From Pleomorphomonas diazotrophica (GTDB taxonomy: Bacteria; Pseudomonadota; Alphaproteobacteria; Rhizobiales; Pleomorphomonadaceae), in the NCBI RefSeq assembly GCF_002844595.1, contig NZ_PJNW01000002.1:868001-932000 (forward strand): a stretch of DNA of 64,000 bases, written 5' to 3'. Shown piece by piece: positions 43,781-52,193 of the stretch (position 1 is the stretch's first letter; each line of letters opens with the position of its first letter). Under the pieces are notes generated by a model. It worked only from the letters and a program-made list of their open reading frames with translations. It was not told the DNA's origin and ran no database searches. Position numbers and translations under genes: made by a program.

Positions 43781-44767
43781 TTACCAACGCTGATGAACGT
43801 GCGGTGCGACCAGGCGGGCGTAGATTTCCCGCGTTGCGGCCATCACGTCGGCCGGAATGGCTGGAAGGTCGGATGCAGCGGCGTTGCCAAGAGCCTGGGC
43901 GGCGTTGCGGGCACCCGGGATGACGACGCTGACCGCATCGGCCATCAGGATCCAGCGCAACGCAAAGGCCGCCATGCTCTGGCCGACGGGAACCAGCTGG
44001 CGAATCTCCTCGACCGCCTGCAGGCCGACCTCGAAGGGCACGCCGCCGAAGGTCTCGCCGACGTCAAAGGCCTCGCCATGCCGATTGAACAGGCGATGAT
44101 CATCGGCAGCGAACTTGGTGTCTGCCGTGATCTTGCCGGAGAGCAAGCCGGAAGCGAGCGGCACGCGCACGATGATGGCGACGCCGCGCTTTTTGGCTTC
44201 CTCGAAGAACAGTCGATCCGGCCGCTGGCGGAAGATGTTGTAGATGATCTGGATGGAGACGACGCCGGGGTACTCGATCGCCTTCAGCGCCTCTTCGACC
44301 TTTTCGACGGAGACGCCATAATTGCGGATCTTGCCCTTGGCCTTGATCGCCTCCAACCCCTGGAACAGGGCAGGGGTGTAGAGCACTTCGGTCGGTGGGC
44401 AGTGGAGCTGCACGAGGTCGAGCGTCTCGACGTCGAGATTCTTGAGGCTGCGGTCGATGAAGGCTTCGATGTTCTCCGGCGTATAGCCGGCGGCGAGATG
44501 GGGATTGAGCCGGCGACCCGCCTTGGTGGCGACATAGGGACGCTTGCCCGTCCATTCCTTCAACACCGAGGCGATGATCCGTTCGGAACGGCCGTCGCCA
44601 TAGACGTCGGCCGTGTCGATGAAAGTGACGCCCGCTTCGAGGGCGGCCTCGAGGGTGGCCCGTCCGTCGGCCTCGGTCACTTCGCCCCAGGCGCCGCCGA
44701 TCTGCCAGGCACCGAAGCCGATATCGGATACCTCGACCGGCACGCGGCCGAACTTGCGGTAATGCAT
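43781..44767 (-). CDS. Aldo/keto reductase
   Basis: 328-residue NADPH-dependent AKR. The catalytic tetrad is visible: Asp in FIDTADVYGDGRSE with Tyr in the same block, Lys in YVATKAGRR and His in LVQLHCPP. The start MHYRKFGRVPVEVSDIGFG and the late VVIPGARNAAQALGN are typical of the family. ATG 44767 follows GGGGAGAA; the frame is open upstream without similarity. It is downstream of the araDA operon beyond a terminator, so it may have its own promoter; a role in sugar reduction or oxidation is possible but unproven. Confidence 0.92.
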   Translation of the reverse strand: MHYRKFGRVPVEVSDIGFGAWQIGGAWGEVTEADGRATLEAALEAGVTFIDTADVYGDGRSERIIASVLKEWTGKRPYVATKAGRRLNPHLAAGYTPENIEAFIDRSLKNLDVETLDLVQLHCPPTEVLYTPALFQGLEAIKAKGKIRNYGVSVEKVEEALKAIEYPGVVSIQIIYNIFRQRPDRLFFEEAKKRGVAIIVRVPLASGLLSGKITADTKFAADDHRLFNRHGEAFDVGETFGGVPFEVGLQAVEEIRQLVPVGQSMAAFALRWILMADAVSVVIPGARNAAQALGNAAASDLPAIPADVMAATREIYARLVAPHVHQRW

Positions 44768-44900
44768 CACTTTTCTCCCCGAATAATTGGCCTTTCGGCT
44801 TTGATTTCGAGGCGAGATTAATGCCGTTGAAACGCGAGAGCGCAAATGGATTCTGGCGATGGCCGGCATCGATGGCGGAGATCGCCGCCTTGTATTGCCC

Positions 44901-44928
44901 AAACAAAAGGGCCGGCTTTCGCCGGCCC
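44901..44928 (-). terminator. Intrinsic terminator of the araDA operon
   Basis: On the minus strand, GGGCCGGC-GAAA-GCCGGCCC (44909-44928) is followed by CTTTTGTTT, 28 nt after the araA stop. This is a canonical stem and U-rich tail. Confidence 0.85.
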
Positions 44929-44956
44929 AGTTTCGCTTGCTTGGGAGGAGAGCTTA

Positions 44957-46363
44957 TCAGACCTCGACGTACTGAATGCCGACGAGATCGCAATAGGCCT
45001 TCCACTTGGCGCGGGTGTCGCCGAGGTGCAGGACCTGGTGATGCGTGCCGCCGTTCTTCAGCCAGCCGTTGAGGCATTCCTTCACGCCGGTGGCCGGCTT
45101 GAAGAAGAAGTAGGGCATCTCGACGGTGGGCAGTTCCTCAGTGTCGAGGATCTCGCCCTGCGACACGACGAGGCGGTACTTGTCGGCGCCGAGCGACACG
45201 AGGCTGACCAGGGTGGCCGGCCCGGGCTCGCCCTGGAACAGGACGGTCGGCGGGTTGTCGAGGCCGCCGATGCCGAGCGGACGATCGATGAGGCGCGGCT
45301 TCTTGTCCTTGCGGGCGACCTTCCAGTTGCCTTCGCCCATGTGGCTCTGCAGAGCCGCATCGAGCTCGAAGTCCATGGCGTACATTTCGGTGAACTGCGG
45401 ATCGGCCTGCAGGGCGCGGGCGGCGACCATCAGCGAGGCGCAGTTGGTGTCGCCTTCAGCGGCGTACCCGTAGCCGTCCGCCATCAGGTTCGACGCGGCC
45501 ATCATGTGCGTCTGCTTGAAGCGACCGTCGAGACCGATCTCGTTGAAGTAGAGCGAGAAGGCGTCATAGCCGCCGGCTTCCAGCACCTTGGTGATGGCAA
45601 CCTGGATCTTGGCGGCTTCCTCGAGCTGCGGCTGCGTCAGCTTGGGATCCATGTCGAAGTTCGCCTTGCAGTAGGCGATGACGGCCTGGATCTCCTGGGT
45701 GTTGACCTTGTCCATCTCGGCGGCGATCGAGCCCATGCCGATGTGATCGACCTGCGGGCCGATGACGCGCATGAAGGTGTGCGGATCGGTCAGGATATCG
45801 CCCATGCCCGGCATGCGGCCGAAGACGGCGACCTTGGTCTCCTTCATCACCGCCACGGCGTGGGCAGCGGAAGCGAACACGTCGAACGCCTTGACGAACT
45901 CCTCGTCCTTCCAGTCACCCGACCAGACCGAGAACTGCTTGCCGAGGTGGATCAGCGAGTTGGCCGTATCCTGAACGCCGTGGACGCCCTGATTATAGGT
46001 GAGATCGTCCATGTTCCACGCCTTGGTGACGCGCGGCTCCGGCTGGATGTTGGCCAGGAACAGCGGCGTCGACACGTCGCGGAAGGCGTTGACGAGACGC
46101 AGGCCCGGACCATAGGTCAGGTTGACGATCATGATGCCGTCGACCTGCTCGGCAGCGAAGATCTTCAGCACTTCCTCGATGTCTTCGCGGCAGCGCGCGG
46201 CCTTCGGGAAGAGCACGTCGGCAACGCCCGTCAGGCGGGCCGAAACCTCGCGGGCATAGCCCTCCTGCCGCTTCGTGATGTTCGGCAGCGTGTTGTCGTA
46301 GAGTTCCTGCATGATGCCGAGGAAACCGATCTTCGGCTTCCGCGTGATGTCCTTGAGCGCCAT
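44957..46363 (-). CDS. araA: L-arabinose isomerase
   Basis: 468-residue cytoplasmic isomerase converting L-arabinose to L-ribulose. Family motifs are FLGIMQELYDNTLPNIT at the start, the substrate-binding block FSLYFNEIGLDGRFKQTHMM, a Glu/His-bearing region with ASNLMADGYGYAAEGDTNCA, and the C-terminal NGGTHHQVLHLGD whose GGTHH is the AraA hallmark. It is about 30 residues shorter than E. coli AraA and belongs to a divergent AraA-type group, so activity on L-arabinose is likely but not certain. It follows araD in the same operon (63-nt gap). Confidence 0.88.
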   Translation of the reverse strand: MALKDITRKPKIGFLGIMQELYDNTLPNITKRQEGYAREVSARLTGVADVLFPKAARCREDIEEVLKIFAAEQVDGIMIVNLTYGPGLRLVNAFRDVSTPLFLANIQPEPRVTKAWNMDDLTYNQGVHGVQDTANSLIHLGKQFSVWSGDWKDEEFVKAFDVFASAAHAVAVMKETKVAVFGRMPGMGDILTDPHTFMRVIGPQVDHIGMGSIAAEMDKVNTQEIQAVIAYCKANFDMDPKLTQPQLEEAAKIQVAITKVLEAGGYDAFSLYFNEIGLDGRFKQTHMMAASNLMADGYGYAAEGDTNCASLMVAARALQADPQFTEMYAMDFELDAALQSHMGEGNWKVARKDKKPRLIDRPLGIGGLDNPPTVLFQGEPGPATLVSLVSLGADKYRLVVSQGEILDTEELPTVEMPYFFFKPATGVKECLNGWLKNGGTHHQVLHLGDTRAKWKAYCDLVGIQYVEV

Positions 46364-46426
46364 TTCCTTGCCTCCTAGAAAATTGTTGTCCTTGCCTTGT
46401 TACCGCTCCCCGATCCGGGAGGGCGA

Positions 46427-47128
46427 TCAGCCCTTCTTCTGCCCGTACCAAGCTCCGGGCCCGTGCTTGCGCTGATAGTGGTACTCGGAGACATACTCCT
46501 CGACCGGACCAGCATTGGGGGCCAGCATCACGGTGGTGGTGGCGATGCGGGCAATTTCTTCGAGAAACACGGCGTTGAGCACGGAATCCGGTGCGTTCTT
46601 GCCCCAGGTGAACGGACCGTGGCCGGCCACCAGCACCATTGGCTTGGCGAGCGGATTCTCGTTGCCGAGACGGCGGACGATGGCCTCGCCGGTATTGCCC
46701 TCGTAATCCGCCGCAACCTCTTCAGCGGTGAGCGGCTGGGTCAAAGGCACGGCGCCGTGGCAATAGTCGGCATGGGTGGTGCCGAAGCAGGGAATTTCCT
46801 TGCGGGCCTGGGCCCAGGCCACGGCATAGGCCGAGTGGGTGTGAGTGACACCGCCGATGGTCGGGAAGGCGCGGTAGAGAACGAGATGCGTCTTGGTGTC
46901 GGTCGAGGGATTGAGGTCGCCCTCGATCACCTTGCCGTCGGCGAGGTTGACCACCACCAGCTTGTCGGGGGTCAGCTTGTCGTAGGACACGCCCGACGGC
47001 TTGATGACGATATAGCCCTTTTCGCGGTCGATGCCCGAGACGTTGCCCCAGGTGTGAACGACGATCTTGCGACGGTCGAGCTCCAGGTTGGCCTCGCAGA
47101 CCTGTTCGCGGAGTTCCTTGAGTTTCAT
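46427..47128 (-). CDS. araD: L-ribulose-5-phosphate 4-epimerase
   Basis: 233-residue class II aldolase-fold epimerase making D-xylulose 5-phosphate. It has VVHTWGNVSGIDREKG, the phosphate-binding VIKPSGVSYDKLTPDK, zinc ligands in GVTHTHSAYAVAWAQA and HGPFTWGKNA, and the end YHYQRKHGPGAWYGQKKG, all in AraD order. ATG 47128 is preferred, with GAAGGCA upstream; an ATG six codons earlier lacks a ribosome site. It serves the arabinose route here and could also finish the L-xylulose-5-phosphate route of the 14-24 kb module. Confidence 0.93.
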   Translation of the reverse strand: MKLKELREQVCEANLELDRRKIVVHTWGNVSGIDREKGYIVIKPSGVSYDKLTPDKLVVVNLADGKVIEGDLNPSTDTKTHLVLYRAFPTIGGVTHTHSAYAVAWAQARKEIPCFGTTHADYCHGAVPLTQPLTAEEVAADYEGNTGEAIVRRLGNENPLAKPMVLVAGHGPFTWGKNAPDSVLNAVFLEEIARIATTTVMLAPNAGPVEEYVSEYHYQRKHGPGAWYGQKKG

Positions 47129-47492
47129 TTTGGCTGCCTTCAGCATGAATTGGTCGCCGGCCGCGACTCGCGACGGCCGGCACCGCTAGATAACCCAACG
47201 ATGGGCATCGGTCTCGGCGCAAGCGTCGAGCTGCTGCCCCGTTCTGGTCGCGGTTGATCCTATCGCGTCACATGAAACCGGAAAACATGGCCATCGACGC
47301 GCCAACGAGACGCGCCACGTGGTTTCGCTTAAGCGTTAGCCGCGATGCGGACGAATTTCGCCTGTGAAGCGAAACGCCCAGCCTCTTCCTCCTTGTCGGC
47401 TATCAAATCCAAGCCGCTGTTATTGCTCATTTTGGTTGGGAGGATTATAGTGCGCTCCGTCTGCATCCCAAAGGGCAAATCCAGCTTTTTAC
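47129..47492. promoter_or_regulatory. araDA-araC divergent promoter region
   Basis: 364 nt between divergent operons, no gene. It holds a perfect CGCTTAAGCG palindrome (47326-47335), an inverted repeat TTTCGC-N7-GCGAAA (47356-47374) and, near araD, a CCGGCCG/CGGCCGG hairpin (about 47157-47180) in the araD leader. AraC is expected to act here. I could not identify convincing direct AraC half-sites. Confidence 0.45.
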
Positions 47493-48449
47493 ATGGACGA
47501 TACTGCCGCCCCTCTCTCCGCACCGGCTCAGGTCGAAAGCGTCATTCGCCGTTTGTCGCTGTTGCAAGCGGGCGGAGAGACGACGGCTGATCCCTTCGTG
47601 GCCCCCCTGTTCCCAGGGTTCCATTTCGACACGCGCCTTGTCGCCGGCATCACGCCGATCGAACGTGGCGGTCCGCTCGATTTTCGTATCGAACGGCCTG
47701 AAGGCATGCGCGGGTGGATCGTCAACCTCACGGTCAAGGGCAGTGGCGAGGTCTTTGACGGCGAAAACCGCTTCACGGTCGAGCCGGGTGATCTTGTGCT
47801 GTTTCCGCCGGGTGCCATCCATGACTATGGACGCGCCCCGGGAGCATCGGAATGGTGGCACCGCTGGATCTATTTCCAGCCACGCGCCTTCTGGAGCGGC
47901 TGGCTGTCCTGGCGCGGTGCGCGCGGCGCGTTCTTCGTCCAACGGGTCGAGGACAAATCGCTGGTCGCAACGCTGGAAGCGCTGTTCGGCGAGGTGGCGA
48001 GCTGGTCGGCCAACACCGATCTGCTGTCCATGGAGCTGGCAATGAATCTTCTCGAGAGGGTCATTCTGCTCTGCGCCAAGAACGACCGGGCCACCGCACC
48101 GCCGGGGCACTTCGACCAGCGGCTGCTGATGGCCTGCAAGTTCGTCACCGACAATCTGCATCGTCCACTGTCGGTAGCGGAAATCGCCCAGGCGGTCTGC
48201 CTGTCGCCGTCGCGTCTTGCCCACCTGTTCACCCAGACCCTGGGCCGGTCGATCCTGAAATGGCGCGAGGAGCAGGTCATCCAGTTTGCCTGCCATCTGC
48301 TGCTGGTGACACCCAGTCCGGTGAAACAGATCGCCGCGCAGGTCGGTTACGAGGACCCGCTCTATTTCAGCCGTGTCTTCCGTCGCTATACAGGATGCAG
48401 CCCGAAGGCCTTCCGCGCCGAGCACAGCCGTACCCAGGGCATGCCTTAG
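47493..48449 (+). CDS. araC: AraC, arabinose-type regulator (E. coli AraC-like)
   Basis: 318-residue regulator. The N-terminal cupin is strikingly close to the E. coli AraC arabinose-binding domain as I recall it: PGFHFDTRLVAGITPIE, then LDFRIERPEGMRGWIVNLTV, PGDLVLFPPGAIHDYG and WWHRWIYFQPRAFWSGWLSW. The C-terminal HTH pair (about 215-310) has LSVAEIAQAVCLSPSRLAHLF and IAAQVGYEDPLYFSRVFRRYTG. It is divergent from araDA and presumably activates them with L-arabinose, possibly galKT and the Ytf-type importer too. Identification with AraC rather than a generic family member is supported by the sensor-domain match. Confidence 0.9.
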   Translation: MDDTAAPLSAPAQVESVIRRLSLLQAGGETTADPFVAPLFPGFHFDTRLVAGITPIERGGPLDFRIERPEGMRGWIVNLTVKGSGEVFDGENRFTVEPGDLVLFPPGAIHDYGRAPGASEWWHRWIYFQPRAFWSGWLSWRGARGAFFVQRVEDKSLVATLEALFGEVASWSANTDLLSMELAMNLLERVILLCAKNDRATAPPGHFDQRLLMACKFVTDNLHRPLSVAEIAQAVCLSPSRLAHLFTQTLGRSILKWREEQVIQFACHLLLVTPSPVKQIAAQVGYEDPLYFSRVFRRYTGCSPKAFRAEHSRTQGMP

Positions 48450-48801
48450 AGCCTTCGCCGACCAAACCGAAACATTTGGTCGACCAACGAAGCCGCCAGG
48501 TTTATTTGCTGGAGCAGCCGCTTTTCGATCAGGTTGTTTCAACCTGATCGGCGGACACTCCAGGGAAAATTCTATCAGACAGTCTGCCTGTCCGCGGCTC
48601 GTCAAGAGCGCGGAATCGCGGCCTCATACGCAAAGGCGCGAAAGCAGCCGACGCTTGCCGGGTTGTTTTATGCTGTCTATAAGGAAGCGTCGCCTCGCTG
48701 CGTGAGCCCGAAGCGGCGCACTTGCACCAGCGCATTCATCCATGCCGGCAGCCGTTTCGGAGGGGGTGCCGGCCATGACCTTCGGGAGGCAAAAAGCCAA
48801 C
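48450..48801 (+). promoter_or_regulatory. Intergenic region and promoter upstream of galK
   Basis: 352 nt with no credible gene. It contains a perfect 11-bp inverted repeat with a 3-nt spacer (CGATCAGGTTG / CAACCTGATCG, 48526-48550). A sigma-70-like promoter follows, with TTGCCG (48655-48660), a 17-bp spacer and TATAAG (48678-48683), well placed for galK. The palindrome lies about 105-130 bp upstream of the -35 element and could be an operator or the araC 3' hairpin. Confidence 0.55.
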
Positions 48802-49959
48802 ATGTTCAGCGTCGACGAGCTCAAGGCGGGATTCAAGAATATCTTTGGAAGCGAGCCGCTTCTCATCAGGGCGCCCGGACGCGTCAACCTGATCGGCGAG
48901 CACACCGACTATAACGACGGCTTCATCATGCCGGCGGCGCTCGAATATGAAACGCGGGCCGCCGTCGCGCCTCGCACGGACAGAATCCTCCGTGTTCATT
49001 CTGCCAAGATCGGCGAGACTCGCGAGTTCGATCTGGACGATCCTGCTCCCCAACCGAAGCGCGACTGGACCGATTATGTGTTCGGCGTGGCGGTTGCGTT
49101 GGCCGGAGCCGGCAAGGCGCTGAAGGGGGCCGACATCCTGGTCGCCTCGTCGGTGCCCGTCGGCTCGGGCCTGTCGTCGTCGGCAGCACTGGAAGTGTCG
49201 ATCGGCTACAGCCTGCTCACCGTCGCCGGGCTGCCGATCGACAAGGTGGAACTCGCCAAGCTCTGTCAGAAGGCCGAGAACGAGTTCGTCGGCATGCGCT
49301 GCGGCATCATGGACCAGTTCATTTCCTGCAACGGCGAGCACGACCACGCGCTGATGATCGATTGCCGCAGCCTTGAAAAGCGGTCGGTACCGATCGATCC
49401 GCGCGCCCGCATCGTCGTCGCCAACTCCATGGTCCATCACGAGCTGGCGTCTGGTGAGTACAACAAGCGCCGTGCCTCCTGCGAAGAAGCCGTGCGCCTC
49501 CTGTCGCCCGTGCTCGGCCCGATCAAGGCGTTGCGCGACGTGACGCCCGCCGGTCTCGAAGCCAACAAGGCTCTGCTCTCGGATGTCACCTATCGCCGCG
49601 CCCGCCATATCGTCACCGAGAACGAGCGGGTGGTCGAGGCAGCCGACGCACTGGCGGCGGGCGATCTCGTGCGCTGCGGCGCCCTGATGAACCAGTCGCA
49701 CGCTTCGATGCGCGACGATTACGAGATTTCCTGCGAGGAAGTCGACCTGCTGGTCGACATCGCCCAGAAGCAGCCGGGCGTGTTCGGTTCGCGGATGACC
49801 GGCGGCGGCTTCGGCGGCTGCACGGTGAGTCTCGTCGAAGCCGGCGCGGCCGACGCCTTCATGGCAAACGTCAAGGCGGCCTATGAAAAGGCCACCAGCC
49901 TCAAGTCGACCATCTTCGCCTGTTCGCCGCAGCAAGGTGTCGGCCCGCTCGCGGGCTGA
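48802..49959 (+). CDS. galK: Galactokinase
   Basis: 385-residue GHMP kinase phosphorylating alpha-D-galactose. The galactokinase signature RAPGRVNLIGEHTDYNDGF, the ATP loop VPVGSGLSSSAALEVS and the third motif MTGGGFGGCTV are all intact, and MRCGIMDQFIS fits the sugar-binding Asp region. ATG 48802 (start MFSVDELKAGF) has GGGAGG upstream; ATG 48775 would add nine residues and is possible. It is followed by galT at 108 nt. No galactose mutarotase or UDP-galactose 4-epimerase is in the window. Confidence 0.95.
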   Translation: MFSVDELKAGFKNIFGSEPLLIRAPGRVNLIGEHTDYNDGFIMPAALEYETRAAVAPRTDRILRVHSAKIGETREFDLDDPAPQPKRDWTDYVFGVAVALAGAGKALKGADILVASSVPVGSGLSSSAALEVSIGYSLLTVAGLPIDKVELAKLCQKAENEFVGMRCGIMDQFISCNGEHDHALMIDCRSLEKRSVPIDPRARIVVANSMVHHELASGEYNKRRASCEEAVRLLSPVLGPIKALRDVTPAGLEANKALLSDVTYRRARHIVTENERVVEAADALAAGDLVRCGALMNQSHASMRDDYEISCEEVDLLVDIAQKQPGVFGSRMTGGGFGGCTVSLVEAGAADAFMANVKAAYEKATSLKSTIFACSPQQGVGPLAG

Positions 49960-50067
49960 GGAAAGGCGGGGCGGGCGTCCGGAACGGTCGTTCCGCCCCT
50001 TGTTCCCGGAACGCCGCGGGCGGTCCGGCCGGCCGCCGACCGGCCCATCGGCCAGGACGGAACGATC

Positions 50068-51108
50068 ATGAACGCATTCGCCGATCATCCCCATCGCCGG
50101 TTCAACCCGCTCACGGGAGAATGGGTGCTGGTGTCGCCGCACCGGGCCAAACGACCGTGGCAGGGGCAGGTGGAGAAGCTGCCGCCAGTCGCCGGCGTCG
50201 CGCACGATCCGAAGTGCAACCTCTGCACCGGCAACCTGCGCATGAACGGCGAGCGTAACCCGGACTACAAGCACACCTTCGTCTTCACCAACGACTTCGC
50301 GGCGCTGACGCCGGACGCACCGTCGGATTATCGCGACGATGATGGCCTGATGATCGCCGAGGGCGAGTCCGGTATCTGCCGGGTGCTGTGCTTCTCGCCG
50401 CGCCATGACCAGACGCTGTCGCGCATGTCGGTGGAGGAGATCACCTATGTGGTCGATGCCTGGGTCGAGCAGTTCATCGATCTCGGCTCGAAGCCCGACA
50501 TCGGCTCGGTGCTGATCTTCGAGAATCGCGGTGAAGTGATGGGCTGCTCGCAGCCGCATCCGCATGGTCAGATCTGGTCGAGCCGGCACATGCCCAACGA
50601 GACAGCCAAGGAGACCGACCGTCAGCTCGCCTATTTCAAGGAAAAGGGCAGGGCGATGCTGCTCGACTACGTCGAGAAGGAGCTGAAGCTCGGCGAGCGC
50701 GTCATCCATGAGAACGACCATTTCGTCGTGCTGGTGCCCTACTGGGCGATCTGGCCCTTCGAGACCATGGTGCTGCCCAAGCGGCGGATCGGCGGCTTCG
50801 ACGAGTTCACCGCCGGTGAGCGGGTGTCGCTGGCCGATGCGCTGTCCAACATCGCCATCCGCTACGACAACCTGTTCGAGACGTCCTTCCCCTATTCGAT
50901 GGGCTTCCACCAGAAGCCGACCGACGGTGAGCCGCATGAGGAATGGATGTTCCATGCCCACTTCTATCCGCCGCTCCTGCGTTCGGCGACGGTGAAGAAG
51001 TTCATGGTCGGCTTCGAGATGCTCGGTTCGCCCCAGCGCGACCTCACGCCGGAGACCGCGGCCCAGCGGCTGCGCGACCTGCCCACCGTGCACTATCTCG
51101 ATCGCTGA
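50068..51108 (+). CDS. galT: Galactose-1-phosphate uridylyltransferase
   Basis: 346-residue enzyme transferring UMP from UDP-glucose to galactose 1-phosphate. The active-site block GCSQPHPHGQIWSS carries the His-Pro-His nucleophile. CNLCTGNLRMNGERN supplies Zn-binding cysteines, and MFHAHFYPPLLRS and RFNPLTGEWVLVSPHR are GalT hallmarks. It runs in the same direction as galK and ends in a good terminator. Together they make the Leloir pathway core. Confidence 0.96.
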   Translation: MNAFADHPHRRFNPLTGEWVLVSPHRAKRPWQGQVEKLPPVAGVAHDPKCNLCTGNLRMNGERNPDYKHTFVFTNDFAALTPDAPSDYRDDDGLMIAEGESGICRVLCFSPRHDQTLSRMSVEEITYVVDAWVEQFIDLGSKPDIGSVLIFENRGEVMGCSQPHPHGQIWSSRHMPNETAKETDRQLAYFKEKGRAMLLDYVEKELKLGERVIHENDHFVVLVPYWAIWPFETMVLPKRRIGGFDEFTAGERVSLADALSNIAIRYDNLFETSFPYSMGFHQKPTDGEPHEEWMFHAHFYPPLLRSATVKKFMVGFEMLGSPQRDLTPETAAQRLRDLPTVHYLDR

Positions 51109-51128
51109 GTGAGCTGGTATCCCAAATG

Positions 51129-51170
51129 GAAACCGCCGTCGGATCGCTCCGGCGGCGGTTTCGTTTCTAG
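51129..51170 (+). terminator. Intrinsic terminator after galT
   Basis: A long stem (GAAACCGCCGTCGGA against TCCGGCGGCGGTTTC with one bulge/mismatch) around TCGC, followed by GTTTC, about 20 nt after the galT stop. It also separates galKT from the convergent importer operon. Confidence 0.75.
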
Positions 51171-51185
51171 GCTGTGGTTCTGCGA

Positions 51186-52193
51186 TCAGGCGCCGCTTGC
51201 CTGGGCGGCGGCCGAAGCGTGGCGCATGTTGCGGGCGCTGCGCTCGGACATCCACATCAGACCGCGCTGCAGAGCGATGAAGCCGAACAGCAGAAGGCCG
51301 ATGACGATCTTCGTCCACCAGCTCGACAGCGTGCCGTCGAACACGATGTAGGTCTGGATGAGACCCTGGATGCAGATGCCTAGGAAAGTGCCGGCAACGA
51401 AGCCATAACCGCCGGTGAGCAGCGTGCCGCCGATCACGACCGCGGCGATGGCGTCGAGCTCGACGCCGACGGCCGCCAGCGAATAGCCGGCCGAGGTGTA
51501 GAGCGAGAAGACGATGCCCGAGAGGCCGGCCAGGAAGCCAGACAGGGCGTAGATACCGATCGTCGTCTTGGCTACCGGCACGCCCATCAACTGCGCCGAG
51601 GTGAGGTTGCCTCCGAGCGCATAGACATAGGTACCGAAGCGGGTGCGCTGGGCAAGGATGATGCCGAGGGCAAACACCGCCAGCATGATCATGGCGATCA
51701 GCGTCAGCCGGCCGCCGCCGGGCATCCGGATGTAGATCTCCTGCAGCGTGGAATAGAACGGATGGGTGATGGGCACCGATTCCGTCGTCAGCAGGTAGGA
51801 GATGCCGCGGGCGAGGAACATGCCGGCCAGCGTCACGATGAAGGGCGGCATGTCCAGGAAGAAGATGACCCCGCCCATCGCGGCCCCAAAGGCGGTGGTC
51901 AGCACCAGCACGATGGCAAAGGCCGCCAGCGGGTGGATAGATGTATCCCTCAGGATCACCGACAGGAACACGCCGGTGAAGGCGATGACCGAGCCGACCG
52001 ACAGATCGATGCCGCCCGACAGGATCACGAAGGTCATGCCGACCGCCGTGATGCCGAGGAAGGCGTTGTCAGTGAGGAGGTTGCCGGCAACGCGAGTCGA
52101 CAACATGTTCGGGAACACCGAAATGCAGATGACATAGCCCAGCACGAAGACCACGAAGGTGGCCAACAGCGGCAGATACTTGGAATTTTTCAT
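51186..52193 (-). CDS. yjfF: Sugar ABC transporter permease (YjfF type)
   Basis: 335-residue RbsC-family permease with about 9-10 helices, GMTFVILSGGIDLSVGSVIAF and VVIGGTLLTGGYGFVAGTFLG. The N-terminus SKYLPLLATFVVFVLGYVIC fits the YjfF branch, which pairs with YtfT. ATG 52193 overlaps the YtfT-type stop (ATGA). It is one of two permeases of the YtfQ-system importer; in E. coli that system takes galactofuranose, and relatives take L-arabinose. The araDA/galKT context supports arabinose and/or galactose as substrate. Confidence 0.9.
   Translation of the reverse strand: MKNSKYLPLLATFVVFVLGYVICISVFPNMLSTRVAGNLLTDNAFLGITAVGMTFVILSGGIDLSVGSVIAFTGVFLSVILRDTSIHPLAAFAIVLVLTTAFGAAMGGVIFFLDMPPFIVTLAGMFLARGISYLLTTESVPITHPFYSTLQEIYIRMPGGGRLTLIAMIMLAVFALGIILAQRTRFGTYVYALGGNLTSAQLMGVPVAKTTIGIYALSGFLAGLSGIVFSLYTSAGYSLAAVGVELDAIAAVVIGGTLLTGGYGFVAGTFLGICIQGLIQTYIVFDGTLSSWWTKIVIGLLLFGFIALQRGLMWMSERSARNMRHASAAAQASGA

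Noticed and set aside
47475-47500. AraC half-site (TTTTTACATGGA resembling an araI element)
   Set aside because: It overlaps the araC start codon and matches the known half-site poorly.
48736-51318. 860-codon open frame antisense to galK-galT
   Set aside because: It lies wholly opposite two genes with intact catalytic motifs and reads as a repetitive Arg/His/Ala-rich shadow.
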